This document shows positions 26,345 through 36,241 of a stretch of DNA of 64,000 nt, in pieces. Source of the DNA: Spirochaetae bacterium HGW-Spirochaetae-4 (GTDB taxonomy: Bacteria; Spirochaetota; Spirochaetia; Sphaerochaetales; Sphaerochaetaceae). The position numbers and the translations under genes were made by a program. The stretch's first letter is position 1, and each line of letters begins with the position of its first letter. Location of the stretch: NCBI GenBank assembly GCA_002839335.1, contig PGXU01000006.1, forward strand, positions 24,998 through 88,997, written 5' to 3'. Under the pieces are notes generated by a model. It was given only the letters and a program-made list of their open reading frames with translations, was not told the origin of the DNA and made no database searches.

Positions 26345-26527
26345 GGCCACACCTCTCCTTCCTGTCCTCAATTATCGGCACCCCAGTCGATCAATGTCCC
26401 ATCCACGTTCCAATTCATGGGTGGAAGACCTCTCACGTATCAATTCTTTAAAAGAATACCATAGAAGCGCATGTCGTGCGATGAAAAATATGTGGCATCC
26501 TGCGATTCGCCACCGGTACCGCACGGG

Positions 26528-26555
26528 TTGCAAAATTGTGTCAGAAGCGTACAAT
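26528..26555 (+). promoter_or_regulatory. Promoter of pckG
   Basis: TTGCAA and TACAAT are separated by 16 bases. The predicted start is near 26562, about 25 bases before the start codon with its AAGGAG. Confidence 0.55.
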
Positions 26556-26586
26556 GGAAGTATATTTTTTTATATAAGGAGAATTT

Positions 26587-28482
26587 ATGTCAACGTATGA
26601 TCAATTATTGAAGAGTCGGATGAGCAAGGCAAGTTTTGGCAAGCTTGTTGCCTTGAACAATCCGAAGGTCATGGATTTCATCGGCTCGTTCACCGAGCAC
26701 TGCAATCCCGACTCGGTCTATATCTGTACCGACAGCGAAGAGGACATCCAATATGTCAGGGACCAGGCTCTTGCCAAACATGAAGAGCACACCCTCGAAC
26801 TGACAAACCAGACCATCCACTGGGATGGATACGGAGACCAGGCGCGGGACAAGAAGAATACCAGGTTCCTGGTGTACAAGGAGAATCTGGCGAACATGTC
26901 CGGATTGAACTCGATTGAGTACGAGGAAGGGTATGCGGAAATCATGGGCATTGCGCAGGGAATCATGACCGGCAAGGAAGCTGTCGTGCAATTCTTCTCC
27001 GAAGGTCCGACAGAAAGTCCGTTTACCATTCCCTGCATTCAATTTACCGACAGCTGGTATGTTGCCCACTCGGAATTCATCCTCTACCGGTCGGCATACA
27101 GCCATTTCTTGAAGATGAAGGAATCGGAGAAGGGAGATTTCTTCCGCTTCATCCATTCGGCAGGCAGACTGGACGAGCATGGATGTTCGGTAAACCTCGA
27201 CAAACGCAGGATATACATGGATACACAAAACAATATCGTCTATTCCATGAACGACCAGTATGCGGGAAATTCGGTTGGGTTGAAGAAACACGCGATGCGT
27301 CTGGCGATCAACAAATCGGGAAAGGAAGGCTGGTTGTGCGAACATATGTTTGTAATGGCTGCGGTCGATGCCGAGAAGGACCGGAAAACCTATTTTTGTG
27401 GAGCCTATCCTTCTGCCTGTGGCAAGACTTCGACGGCTATGATCCCGGGCGAGCAGATTGTCGGCGACGATATCGCCTACTTCAGGAATATCGGCGGTGA
27501 GTTCCGGGCCGTGAACGTCGAATTCGGCATGTTCGGCATCATCAAGGATGTGAATGAGAAGGACGATCCTGTCATCTTCAAGAATTTGATGAAGAATCAG
27601 GAAATCATCTTTTCGAATGTACTGCGGGGACCGGACAATATGCCGTACTGGCTTGGCATGGGAGTGGATCCACCGGACAGTGGCCGAAACCATTTCGGCG
27701 ATTGGAAGAAAGGTGTCAAGGATTCCCAGGGAAAAGCTGTGGATGTGGCGCATGGAAATGCCCGCTATACCATGAGACTCGACTATCTGGACAATATCGA
27801 CAGGGAAGGTTTCGAAGCGAAGCAAGGGGTCAAGGTGGAAGGTATCCTCTATGGTGGCCGTGACAGCGATATCACCGTTCCCGTGGAGGAATCCCCCTCC
27901 TGGAAGGACGGCATCCTGTTGAAGGCAGCTACCCTTGAGTCCGAGACAACCAGTGCGACACTCGGGGCAGAAGGTGTGCGCACACCCAGTCCCATGGCGA
28001 ACATGGACTTCGTCTCCTATCCACTGGGTACCTATACAATGAACAATATCAAGTTCGGTGAAGGGGTGAAAAAGACTCCTCGCATCTTCAGCAACAACTA
28101 CTTCATGCGTGGACCCGATGGCAAGTTCATGACAAGCAAGCTGGCCAAGAAGGTCTGGTTGCACTGGGCCGACGGTCGTATCCATGGAGAATACGAAACG
28201 TACGATACACCGACAGGCAAGATTCCCCTTTACGAGGATTTGCAGAAGTTGTTCAAGAAATACCTGCAGGAAAACTTTTCTGTTGAGGATTACCGCTATC
28301 TCTTTACGTTCCGCTGTACCAAATGGATAGACAAGCTCGAGCGGACCAAAGCGTATTACAGGAAAATGGATCCGAACACCCCACAGGAAATCTTCGAGTA
28401 TTGGGATGCGGCGATCGTGAAAATTCGGAAAGCCAAGGAAGCTTTCGGCGACTTGATTCTTCCCGGAATGTACAAGGTATAG
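26587..28482 (+). CDS. pckG: Phosphoenolpyruvate carboxykinase (GTP)
   Basis: Interconverts oxaloacetate plus GTP with phosphoenolpyruvate, CO2 and GDP; in fermenters it often fixes CO2 towards succinate, in others it feeds gluconeogenesis. At 631 residues it has the length of the GTP-dependent class. The reactive-Cys P-loop is CGAYPSACGKTSTAM, followed by IVGDDIAYFR as the metal-binding kinase-2 region. PYWLGMG and FGDWKKG are further conserved segments. The ribosome site AAGGAG is well placed. A single-gene unit with its own promoter and a hairpin after it. Confidence 0.96.
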   Translation: MSTYDQLLKSRMSKASFGKLVALNNPKVMDFIGSFTEHCNPDSVYICTDSEEDIQYVRDQALAKHEEHTLELTNQTIHWDGYGDQARDKKNTRFLVYKENLANMSGLNSIEYEEGYAEIMGIAQGIMTGKEAVVQFFSEGPTESPFTIPCIQFTDSWYVAHSEFILYRSAYSHFLKMKESEKGDFFRFIHSAGRLDEHGCSVNLDKRRIYMDTQNNIVYSMNDQYAGNSVGLKKHAMRLAINKSGKEGWLCEHMFVMAAVDAEKDRKTYFCGAYPSACGKTSTAMIPGEQIVGDDIAYFRNIGGEFRAVNVEFGMFGIIKDVNEKDDPVIFKNLMKNQEIIFSNVLRGPDNMPYWLGMGVDPPDSGRNHFGDWKKGVKDSQGKAVDVAHGNARYTMRLDYLDNIDREGFEAKQGVKVEGILYGGRDSDITVPVEESPSWKDGILLKAATLESETTSATLGAEGVRTPSPMANMDFVSYPLGTYTMNNIKFGEGVKKTPRIFSNNYFMRGPDGKFMTSKLAKKVWLHWADGRIHGEYETYDTPTGKIPLYEDLQKLFKKYLQENFSVEDYRYLFTFRCTKWIDKLERTKAYYRKMDPNTPQEIFEYWDAAIVKIRKAKEAFGDLILPGMYKV

Positions 28483-28506
28483 GATAGCACTTATCCGACT
28501 TGAATT

Positions 28507-28533
28507 GACCACCACCGAAAAGCGGTGGTGGTC
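28507..28533. terminator. Convergent terminator hairpin (pckG / nptA)
   Basis: GACCACCACC and GGTGGTGGTC form a perfect 10-bp stem with a 7-base loop, between the convergent ends of pckG and the Na/Pi cotransporter. The T-tract is weak on both strands. Confidence 0.65.
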
Positions 28534-28559
28534 CTTGCCGGGTCTACCCTACGAAACGG

Positions 28560-30224
28560 TCAACCGAGCTTTGCTAGACTTTCAGTGATATTGAGACAAT
28601 GGTCACCGATCTGCTCGACATGTCGGACGATATCGATATAGAGCAATTCGCCCCTTACATTCGCACCGTTTTGCAAACGTTTTGATGCCGATTGCTTGAG
28701 GATATTGCGCATTTTGTTGATCTTGTCTTCCAATTTAACAGCTACGGCCATATTCTCGCTGGACATGTGCTCGTTCAAGTGGCTTCTGATAAAGCGGATG
28801 AATTGATTGACCAGATCGACATAGGGCAACAGTTTCTCAACCGCAGTCTCGTCCATCACCAATTCCTGTTTCTTCTTCCGCTCGGCAAGGATAACCAGGT
28901 TGTAGCAACTGTCACCAATACTCTCCAATTCGTTTGTTATACGCATCATACTGTAGACATTGTTGGTACTGACGTTGTTCATGTTGTCCATGCTGCACTG
29001 GGAGAGGAACTTGGTGATCTCCTCCTGCATCTGGTCGGTGAGGTCTTCCATGTTCTTCTGTGTCTCAACCTCATTTGCCATAGATTTCTCAGGATGGCTG
29101 AAGATGTCCCAGAAACGGGTGAACATGTCGGCGATTATGTCTGCCATTTTCGAGAGCTCGCGTTTTACAGTCAGCAAATACAGTTCGGGAGTATCCTGCA
29201 ACGTGGCCCGTATGTATTTCAACTTGTATGGACCAGGAACCGGCGCTTCGTCAGGTACCAGTTTCGTCACCAGAACCGCAATGAATTTCACGAAGAAGCT
29301 ACAGATGAAGGTGTTGATGATATTGAACAAGGTATGGAAGGCCGCCAGATGCCCAGGCAAGGCTTTCGCACCATCGAGGGCATAGATATCTCCCGGAACG
29401 ATAGTATTTACCAGATTCAGGAACAGATAGAACACCGGGGTCATCCACAACACACCGAAGATATTGAACAACGTATGTGCCCGGCTTGCCCGTCTGGCGT
29501 TCACGCTGGTCCCTATCGATGCCAAGTAGGCAGTTACAGTCGTACCGATATTCTCACCGAGAACAATTGCCGCAGCTGTCGGGTAATCGATCCAGCCGGC
29601 ATATGCCATGGTCAAGGTAATTGCCATGGCGGCGGAAGAGGATTGGACAATGATGGTGAGCAATGTGCCGATTATCACGAACAGGAAATACGAAGCCAAT
29701 CCATGACCGGTGAATCGTGCCAATGAGGCGAGTATCTCGGGATGTTGGCTGATATCGGGAACAGAATTCTTCAGGAAGTCGAGTCCGAGGAACAGCAGTC
29801 CGAACCCTACAAGGAATTCCCCGATATTTTCCTTTTGCAGCCGTTTGAAGAGCATCAGGACAAAACCAATACCAATCGCGGGAAGTGCGGCGGCACTCAT
29901 GCTGATCTTGAACCCGAATATCGCCACGATCCATCCGGTGACTGTGGTACCGATATTGGCACCCATGATCACGCCTATGGATTGGGTCAACTGGAGCAAT
30001 CCCGCGTTGACGAAACTGACCACCATGACTGTGGTTGCCGAAGACGACTGGACTATCGCGGTAATGGCGAATCCGGTGAATATTGCAGCAACACGGTTGC
30101 CGGTCATGAAATTCAAAATGGATTGCAGACGTTCTCCGGCAGCCTTCTGGATACCGTCGCTCATCGTCCTCATGCCAAACAGGAAAAGTCCCAAACTACC
30201 AACAATCAATAATATTTGATACAC
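28560..30224 (-). CDS. Na/Pi cotransporter with C-terminal PhoU-like domain
   Basis: A 554-residue inner-membrane phosphate:sodium symporter of the PNaS/NptA (SLC34-like) family. The two inverted repeats carry the signature QSSSA: TAIVQSSSATTVMVVSFVNAG and TIIVQSSSAAMAITLTMAYAG (each read here in part). Residues 340-554 form a helical PhoU-like regulatory domain, with MANEVETQKNMEDLTDQMQE and NELESIGDSCYNLVILAE. The start is GTG 30224 with GAGGAG nine bases upstream. It is one of two phosphate-related genes in the window; the other is the alkaline phosphatase at 16.4 kb. Confidence 0.93.
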   Translation of the reverse strand: MYQILLIVGSLGLFLFGMRTMSDGIQKAAGERLQSILNFMTGNRVAAIFTGFAITAIVQSSSATTVMVVSFVNAGLLQLTQSIGVIMGANIGTTVTGWIVAIFGFKISMSAAALPAIGIGFVLMLFKRLQKENIGEFLVGFGLLFLGLDFLKNSVPDISQHPEILASLARFTGHGLASYFLFVIIGTLLTIIVQSSSAAMAITLTMAYAGWIDYPTAAAIVLGENIGTTVTAYLASIGTSVNARRASRAHTLFNIFGVLWMTPVFYLFLNLVNTIVPGDIYALDGAKALPGHLAAFHTLFNIINTFICSFFVKFIAVLVTKLVPDEAPVPGPYKLKYIRATLQDTPELYLLTVKRELSKMADIIADMFTRFWDIFSHPEKSMANEVETQKNMEDLTDQMQEEITKFLSQCSMDNMNNVSTNNVYSMMRITNELESIGDSCYNLVILAERKKKQELVMDETAVEKLLPYVDLVNQFIRFIRSHLNEHMSSENMAVAVKLEDKINKMRNILKQSASKRLQNGANVRGELLYIDIVRHVEQIGDHCLNITESLAKLG

Positions 30225-30350
30225 TACTCAAGCTCCTCGTAGAACCACTACAGAATGTATCAGACTCGCTTATGAATGAAAAGAGGTAGCTACGTAATCT
30301 GGGGAATCAGGATGTAATAATTTTTTAATTACTTATATCAGTTGATTTTA

Positions 30351-31526
30351 TCATCTAATAAGGAAGGGTTTGGCCTTCTCCAGCAGATAATTGGGTAGGC
30401 GTAGGTTCTCCAGCGATCCGATTGGACTCGAGCGTCTGTGTGTGATGATCCTGTTGGCCATGGCAGGACCTATTCCAGGTACCTTGAGCAATTCTTCCTT
30501 CGTTGCACGGGAGACGGATACCGGGTAGCGTTCGGGGTGTCTGAGAGCCCATACCATTTTGGGATCCGCTCCCAGTTCGAGATTACCCGCGGTATCGAAT
30601 ATCAAGTCGTCGTAGGAAAAACCATATTGCCTGTACAGGAAGTCGGCCTGGTACAACCTGTGCTCCCGCATGAGGATTGTCGGATCCCCAACCGGGGCGG
30701 CCAACTCGGGTATCAGCAGGTTCTCGACCACCGGACGGGGCATCGACTGCCTCCGTATCTCCCCTGGAATCGAAGGGTCCCCCAACCCCGCCTGGTAGGC
30801 GCTGTAGTAGAGCCTGTCATACCCGAGTCGACGGTACATGCCCCAAGTATAATTGAGGATCTCCCTATCCGATTCGTCCGATGCCCCGACGATGAATTGG
30901 CTGGTCTTGGTAACCCTCGCATACGGAGAACCTTTGGCGGTCTGTTCGCTCAGATATTTCAACCCCCCGATAATATCCTGCTCGTATACCTTCGCCTCCG
31001 ACAGTTTGGCAAAATGGGAGGCACCGGGAGTCTCGATATTCAAGGACACCGCCGATGCCAACGAAAGCGCCTTGTCCATAGCCGCATGGGAAGCCCCCGG
31101 GATGATCTTCAAATGGATATATCCCCGATAGCGGTACTGTTTGCGCAGGATCTCGGCGGTACCGAGCAACCTATCCATGGTAGCGTCGGCGGAACCGATT
31201 ACTCCTGAACTGAGAAACAACCCAATCAGATGCCGTTTCGACTGGAATTCCATGAAGAACCTTGCCAGCTCTTCCGGTTGGACCGTTGTCCGCCGCGTAT
31301 CGTTGTTTTCCCTAAGGGGACAGTACTTGCAGTCATTGGTGCAGGCATTGGACATGAGGGTCTTCAGCATGATACCGGATCCCCCGCTCGCAACGGTCAC
31401 CGGATACAACCAGGAACCATCGTCCCCCCGTTTGCGGTGTTCCTCGGGCCTTTTGGTCGAACAGGCGCAGGAGAGATCGTACTGGGCATCGCGAGCCAGG
31501 ATGTCGAGCTTGTCTGTCGTTTCCAT
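30351..31526 (-). CDS. Radical SAM protein with helix-hairpin-helix, DNA repair/modification type (TIGR03916)
   Basis: A 391-residue putative DNA modification/repair radical SAM enzyme. The 4Fe-4S site is NACTNDCKYCPLR (C-x3-C-x2-C), followed by the TIM barrel. A C-terminal HhH motif, ELLKVPGIGPAMANRI, supports nucleic-acid binding. The N-terminus ARDAQYDLSCACS is typical of the family. In other genomes this family is linked to a uracil-DNA-glycosylase-like partner (TIGR03915); none is visible here. ATG 31526 has only a weak ribosome site. Confidence 0.88.
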   Translation of the reverse strand: METTDKLDILARDAQYDLSCACSTKRPEEHRKRGDDGSWLYPVTVASGGSGIMLKTLMSNACTNDCKYCPLRENNDTRRTTVQPEELARFFMEFQSKRHLIGLFLSSGVIGSADATMDRLLGTAEILRKQYRYRGYIHLKIIPGASHAAMDKALSLASAVSLNIETPGASHFAKLSEAKVYEQDIIGGLKYLSEQTAKGSPYARVTKTSQFIVGASDESDREILNYTWGMYRRLGYDRLYYSAYQAGLGDPSIPGEIRRQSMPRPVVENLLIPELAAPVGDPTILMREHRLYQADFLYRQYGFSYDDLIFDTAGNLELGADPKMVWALRHPERYPVSVSRATKEELLKVPGIGPAMANRIITHRRSSPIGSLENLRLPNYLLEKAKPFLIR

Positions 31527-31562
31527 TGCACTATGGTAACATATGTATAGTAGTTCTGGCAA

Positions 31563-31601
31563 CAAAAAATGGTCCCGGAGTTTGTGGGCTCCGCGGACCA
31601 T
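31563..31601 (-). terminator. Intrinsic terminator of the fab operon
   Basis: ATGGTCC pairs with GGACCAT and CGGAG with CTCCG around an 8-base loop. On the minus strand the stem is followed directly by a run of six T (31569-31564). This is the best intrinsic terminator on the minus strand of the window. Confidence 0.85.
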
Positions 31602-31622
31602 CGCAGGTTTGACCTGGTGTTG

Positions 31623-32810
31623 TCAAACTACCCGAGGATCCACGTCCACCGAATAATCGACCGATGCATACCCGAAGCCATGGATATGGTCGTACTCCTC
31701 CTTGAATCCCTCCAAGTCTCCACCTACCATAGGCGAACCCTCTTTCTGCATAGCCCACCGGCGGTCTACCTCGGCCTGCACATCGGGCCGCATCTCCCAG
31801 TCGTCAAGACGAATCCTTCCCTCTGCATCGACAGGAACCGTCGATCCCCGATACAACCGGTCGGTGAACAGCCGATGGATCTGGCGCGTACATTCCTCGT
31901 GCAGCCCCATCTCTTTCATGACCTTGTACAGCAAGGCAATGTAGAGGGGGACCACCGGAATTACGGCGCTTGCACGGGTCACCAGGGCTTTGTTCACCGA
32001 GACATATGCCTCGCCGTCGATGATCGACATCTTCCTTGTCAATTCACCGGCAGTCCTCTCAAGATGTTCCTTGGCTTTTCCTATGGTACCCTCACGATAC
32101 ACCGGAAAGGTGATCTCGGGTCCGATGTACGAGTAGGCTACCGTCTTGAATCCCTTGGCCAGCAAACCTTGCCCGAACAGGAATTCGATCCACAGTTGCC
32201 AATCTTCTCCGCCCATGACCTTGACCGTCTCTTCCACTTGCGTGCCTTCTGCAGGTTCTATGACCGCAGTCTCGACAATTCCGGTAGGGACATCCACCGA
32301 AAGCGCCGAATAGGTTTTTCCAATCGGCTTGAGCACGGATTTGTACTGTTGTCCGGTGACAGGATCGATGCGCATGGGAGACGCCAGGCTGTAGACAATC
32401 AAATCGACCTGACCCAGGTGTTCCTTGACCAAATCGGCAGTCTGCTCCTTGATCCCGGTAGAGAAGGCATCACCAAAAATACTTTGGGCATACAACCCCA
32501 TCTTCTTGGCTTCACGTTCAAAGGCTACAGTGTTGTACCAACCGGGAGTCGCGACCTTGTTCTCCGCGGGTTCCCGTTCGAACGAGACATTTATGCTCCC
32601 CGCACCACCAACAACGGCCGCAACCATCCGGGAGGCGAGTCCATATCCGGTTGATCCGCCTATCACGAGTACCCGCTTTGGATACGAATCCTTGTTTGCG
32701 GGCAACGGTTGCGACTTCAAGTAGTCGAGTTGTTCCTGCACATAGGCCGCACATCCTGTCGGGTGGGCTGTAAGTGAAACATTGCGCATTATCTTCTGTT
32801 TGATGATCAT
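31623..32810 (-). CDS. fabV: Trans-2-enoyl-ACP/CoA reductase FabV
   Basis: NADH-dependent reduction of the enoyl thioester, the last step of each fatty-acid elongation round. It has 395 residues, the FabV/TER length. The glycine-rich cofactor motif is VLVIGGSTGYGLASRM, near residues 47-62. The catalytic Y-x8-K is YREGTIGKAK. The N-terminus MIIKQKIMRNVSLTAHPTGC is canonical. Last gene of the fabH-D-G-F-Z-V operon, 10 bases after fabZ. No FabI or FabK is visible, so FabV is probably the operating enoyl reductase; FabV enzymes are triclosan-tolerant as a family. Confidence 0.96.
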   Translation of the reverse strand: MIIKQKIMRNVSLTAHPTGCAAYVQEQLDYLKSQPLPANKDSYPKRVLVIGGSTGYGLASRMVAAVVGGAGSINVSFEREPAENKVATPGWYNTVAFEREAKKMGLYAQSIFGDAFSTGIKEQTADLVKEHLGQVDLIVYSLASPMRIDPVTGQQYKSVLKPIGKTYSALSVDVPTGIVETAVIEPAEGTQVEETVKVMGGEDWQLWIEFLFGQGLLAKGFKTVAYSYIGPEITFPVYREGTIGKAKEHLERTAGELTRKMSIIDGEAYVSVNKALVTRASAVIPVVPLYIALLYKVMKEMGLHEECTRQIHRLFTDRLYRGSTVPVDAEGRIRLDDWEMRPDVQAEVDRRWAMQKEGSPMVGGDLEGFKEEYDHIHGFGYASVDYSVDVDPRVV

Positions 32811-32820
32811 TGGTATTTCC

Positions 32821-33261
32821 TTAAACTTCAGGTTTCGAACCGACAACGCACATCCATGTCGCCTCGGCCGCGACCATGCCATTGACGAGAATCTTTCCAC
32901 TCTGCCGTATGACATGGTTGGATACACGGATATTCTGTACTTCGATAATGGCCAAATCGCCCGGGCGCACCTGATTGCGGAATTTCGCCTTCTCAACGGT
33001 TCCCAACACGAAGAACGCACCCTGCTCCAACACTCCGGATTGAAGCAGACCGGCACCCCCACACTGGGCCATGGTCTCGATCAGGATAACTCCCGGTACT
33101 ACGGGATAATCGGGAAAGTGGCCTTTGAAAAACGGTTCATCCGATCCGAACAGGCGTTTACCCACAATACTTTCAGAAGATACTTCCACCAGTTCATCCA
33201 AATACAGGAATGGGAACCTGTGTGTCAACAATTCTTCTACCGGCCGATACTTCTCGCTCAT
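32821..33261 (-). CDS. fabZ: 3-hydroxyacyl-ACP dehydratase FabZ
   Basis: A 146-residue hot-dog-fold dehydratase that removes water from 3-hydroxyacyl-ACP. The active-site His is in FKGHFPDYPVVPGV, and the catalytic Glu is in LIETMAQCGG. ATG 33261 has AAGGAG nine bases upstream and starts 12 bases after the fabF stop. Confidence 0.95.
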   Translation of the reverse strand: MSEKYRPVEELLTHRFPFLYLDELVEVSSESIVGKRLFGSDEPFFKGHFPDYPVVPGVILIETMAQCGGAGLLQSGVLEQGAFFVLGTVEKAKFRNQVRPGDLAIIEVQNIRVSNHVIRQSGKILVNGMVAAEATWMCVVGSKPEV

Positions 33262-33272
33262 CTCTTGCTCCT

Positions 33273-34532
33273 TCACTCGACATATCCCTTGAATACCAAG
33301 GCGCCATTATGGCCACCGAATCCCAACGATTCACTGAGCGCATACCGTATGGTTCCCGATTGTCCCTTGTTCGGCACATAATCGAGATCACACTCGGGAT
33401 CGGGGTCGGTCATGTTCAGTGTACACGGGAAATAGGAATCGCGGATAGCGAGTAATGAAACGATAGCCTCAACGGCTCCCGCGGCCGCAACCAGGTGGGA
33501 GGTCATCGATTTGGTCGATGAAACCTTCAACTTGTAGGCATGGTCGCCGAATGCGCGTTTGATCGCCCTGGTCTCCATGACATCGTTCGCCTCGGTACTT
33601 GTTCCGTGGGCATTGATATAATCGACTTCATCCGGTCTGATCCCAGCTTCCCGCATAGCAGCCGACATGGCCCTGGCAGCTCCATCACCACCCGGATCGG
33701 GGGCTGTCAAATGGAAGGCATCGCATGTCATGCCATAACCGACTATCTCACCGAGAATCTGGGCTCCCCGGGCCTTGGCATGCTCCAACTCCTCCAAAAC
33801 CAGTACCCCGGCACCTTCACCCAACACGAACCCGTCGCGTTTGGCGTCGAATGGACGGCAAGCAAGTTCGGGAGTATCATTATAGGCGGTAGAGAGGGCC
33901 TGTATCCGACAGAAACCGGCTACAGCCAACCGGGTGATCGCCCCTTCGGTACCACCGGTGACCGCCAGATCCACTACGCCGAACTTGACTGCCCGGAACG
34001 CTTCTCCGATCGCATCGGTTCCGGAAGCGCACGCTGTCACGGTGGTGTGGCAAGGCCCCTTGATCCCATATTTCATGGCGATATTGCCAGCAGCCTCGTT
34101 CGCAATCAGTTTCGGTATGGTAAGCGGAGCAACCGCACGCGGTCCGCGTTCGAACAGTTTCTCGAGGTTCTCCTCGACAATCTCGAAGCCACCGATACCA
34201 TTGCCAAGGTAGACCCCGGATTGTTCCGGATCATACCCGCCTTCACCGGCGGCTCCCAATTTGGCCTGCTGCATAGCCTGGGCGGCAGCATACACGGCAT
34301 ATTGGGTGAAATCGGCCATCGAGCGAACCTCTTTCCTATCCAACAAATCGGAAGGATCGAAATTCTTGATCTCACCGGCTATCTTCGCCGGATAATCGGT
34401 GACATCGAACTTGGTCAACGGACCGATCCCACTCTTTCCTTCCTTGATATTCTCCCAGAATTCGTCGACCCGCTTTCCCAAGGGATTAACCGTCCCCATG
34501 CCGACAACAACCACACGTCTTCCCTGCATCAT
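33273..34532 (-). CDS. fabF: 3-oxoacyl-ACP synthase II
   Basis: Elongating condensing enzyme (KASII), 419 residues. The Cys-His-His triad is visible: TACASGTDAIG, INAHGTSTEAND and KSMTSHLVAAAGAVE. Three ATGs lie close together (34538, 34532, 34529). GAGGAG just ahead of the first favours 34532 by spacing. It begins 10 bases after fabG stops. Confidence 0.96.
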   Translation of the reverse strand: MMQGRRVVVVGMGTVNPLGKRVDEFWENIKEGKSGIGPLTKFDVTDYPAKIAGEIKNFDPSDLLDRKEVRSMADFTQYAVYAAAQAMQQAKLGAAGEGGYDPEQSGVYLGNGIGGFEIVEENLEKLFERGPRAVAPLTIPKLIANEAAGNIAMKYGIKGPCHTTVTACASGTDAIGEAFRAVKFGVVDLAVTGGTEGAITRLAVAGFCRIQALSTAYNDTPELACRPFDAKRDGFVLGEGAGVLVLEELEHAKARGAQILGEIVGYGMTCDAFHLTAPDPGGDGAARAMSAAMREAGIRPDEVDYINAHGTSTEANDVMETRAIKRAFGDHAYKLKVSSTKSMTSHLVAAAGAVEAIVSLLAIRDSYFPCTLNMTDPDPECDLDYVPNKGQSGTIRYALSESLGFGGHNGALVFKGYVE

Positions 34533-34542
34533 GTCCATCTCC

Positions 34543-35295
34543 TCACATTGCCATTCCGCCATCGATGGCTAGAACTTGTCCCGTTATATATGATGCGGCG
34601 TCCGAAGTGAAGAATGCCACAGCATCGGCCACTTCCCTTGCCGTTCCGATCCGCCCCAAAGGAATCTGTGTCTTCAAGCCATCCTTGACGGCATCGGGCA
34701 ACACATCGGTCATATCGGTCTCGATGAAACCCGGAGCGACCACATTCACCCTGACCGTGCGGCCCGACAATTCGCGGGCGAGGCTCTTGGAAAAACCGAT
34801 CAACCCGGCTTTCGACGCGGCATAGTTGGTCTGGCCTCCATTGCCCATGATACCGACGACAGACGAGATATTGACGATCGAACCCGAACGTTGGGAAGCC
34901 ATGATCCGGCTTAGCCTCCGACAGGTCAGGAAGGCTCCGGTCAAATTGACCCGAAGGACTTCTTCCCAAGCCTCATCCTTCATGCGCATGATCAGTCCGT
35001 CGCGGGTAATACCAGCGTTGTTCACCAGGATATCCACCCGTTTGGTTTGTGCCAGCACCGTATCGAGCGCTTGCTCCACCGATTCGGCATCTCCCATATC
35101 GCAACCGACCCAGTGGGCCATTCCCAACGGTACTCCGGCAGTCTCGCACAAGGCATCGGCTGGAGTTCCCTCCGATCTGGACAAGTACCAGACTTCCGTG
35201 CCGCTACGCAACAACGACAATACTATCTCGCGTCCGATACCCCGTGAGCCTCCCGTTACAATCGCCGTCCTATGCAAAGCAGATGCTTCAACCAT
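34543..35295 (-). CDS. fabG: 3-oxoacyl-ACP reductase
   Basis: NADPH-dependent short-chain dehydrogenase, 250 residues. The cofactor motif is VTGGSRGIG, NNAGITRDG marks the strand-4 motif, and the catalytic Ser and YxxxK are in NISSVVGIMGNGGQTNYAASK. The start overlaps the fabD stop by 8 bases, with GGAGGA about nine bases before the ATG. Confidence 0.96.
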   Translation of the reverse strand: MVEASALHRTAIVTGGSRGIGREIVLSLLRSGTEVWYLSRSEGTPADALCETAGVPLGMAHWVGCDMGDAESVEQALDTVLAQTKRVDILVNNAGITRDGLIMRMKDEAWEEVLRVNLTGAFLTCRRLSRIMASQRSGSIVNISSVVGIMGNGGQTNYAASKAGLIGFSKSLARELSGRTVRVNVVAPGFIETDMTDVLPDAVKDGLKTQIPLGRIGTAREVADAVAFFTSDAASYITGQVLAIDGGMAM

Positions 35296-36241
35296 CTTGT
35301 CGTTCCTCCAAGAGTTTTTCTATTTCTTCATATGTCCCGACGCTCTTGCATACGACATCAAGTCCGCTCGAGCGCCACAATCCTGTCAGTACCGTTCCCG
35401 GTCCCGGTTCCACGGCCCGGGTGCATCCTTGCCCTTCGGCAATGGATTGCATGATCCTGGTCCAACGTACTGGAGATGAGAGCTGGCGGGAACAGAGTCC
35501 CCGCACGTCGTCCCCATGCAGAACCAAATCGCCGGTCACATTCGCATACAGCGGTGCCTGTGGGTCGGAAAAGGAGATTGTGGACAGGAAATTGGCGAAT
35601 TCCGCCTCTGCCTCGGCCATGAACGGAGTGTGGAAGGGACCCGATACCCGCAGGGGTATGATCCGTCGGGCTCCAGCCGCCTTCAACGCATCGGTATGGG
35701 CGGCGATCTCGCCGGCTGTTCCGGATACTACGACCTGTTTCGGTCCGTTGTCGTTGGCACAGAACAAATTCCTTGCACCGACAGACTCCAAGAGATGTGA
35801 AACTTCGTCAAAACCGATTCCGACTACTGCTGCCATACCCAATTCCCCATACATGCCCACCGCGGTCTGTGAGGCTTTCGCCATCAGTCTACCACGTTCG
35901 GCGACAATGCGGAAAAGTTCTTCGTCGGAAATGACTGAGGCTGCCGCGTATGCGGACAACTCGCCTAGACTGAAGCCGGCATGGCATCCCAAATGGACCC
36001 CATGCTCCTGCAACAGCAGGGTGGCACTCCGATTGGCCAATGTCACGGCCAGTTGGGTATTCTCCGTCTGCTGCAACTGCTGTTCATCGCCATTGGAAAG
36101 CAAAGCGTACAGGTCCTTGCCGCAGATATCGGAGGCGAGTTCGAACAGGTTCCGTACCTGTTCGGACATATCGTAGAGGTCCAGTGCCATTCCGGGCTTC
36201 TGGGCTCCCTGGCCGGGATAACATGCTGCGTAGGTTACCAT
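35288..36241 (-). CDS. fabD: Malonyl-CoA:ACP transacylase
   Basis: Moves malonyl groups from CoA to ACP. It has 317 residues. The N-terminal CYPGQGAQKPGM and the catalytic His in VSGPFHTPFM are standard. The nucleophile motif reads GFSLGE rather than GHSLGE, a substitution also met in other bacteria and expected to be active. ATG 36241 overlaps the fabH stop by 7 bases. Confidence 0.95.
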   Translation of the reverse strand: MVTYAACYPGQGAQKPGMALDLYDMSEQVRNLFELASDICGKDLYALLSNGDEQQLQQTENTQLAVTLANRSATLLLQEHGVHLGCHAGFSLGELSAYAAASVISDEELFRIVAERGRLMAKASQTAVGMYGELGMAAVVGIGFDEVSHLLESVGARNLFCANDNGPKQVVVSGTAGEIAAHTDALKAAGARRIIPLRVSGPFHTPFMAEAEAEFANFLSTISFSDPQAPLYANVTGDLVLHGDDVRGLCSRQLSSPVRWTRIMQSIAEGQGCTRAVEPGPGTVLTGLWRSSGLDVVCKSVGTYEEIEKLLEERQDG

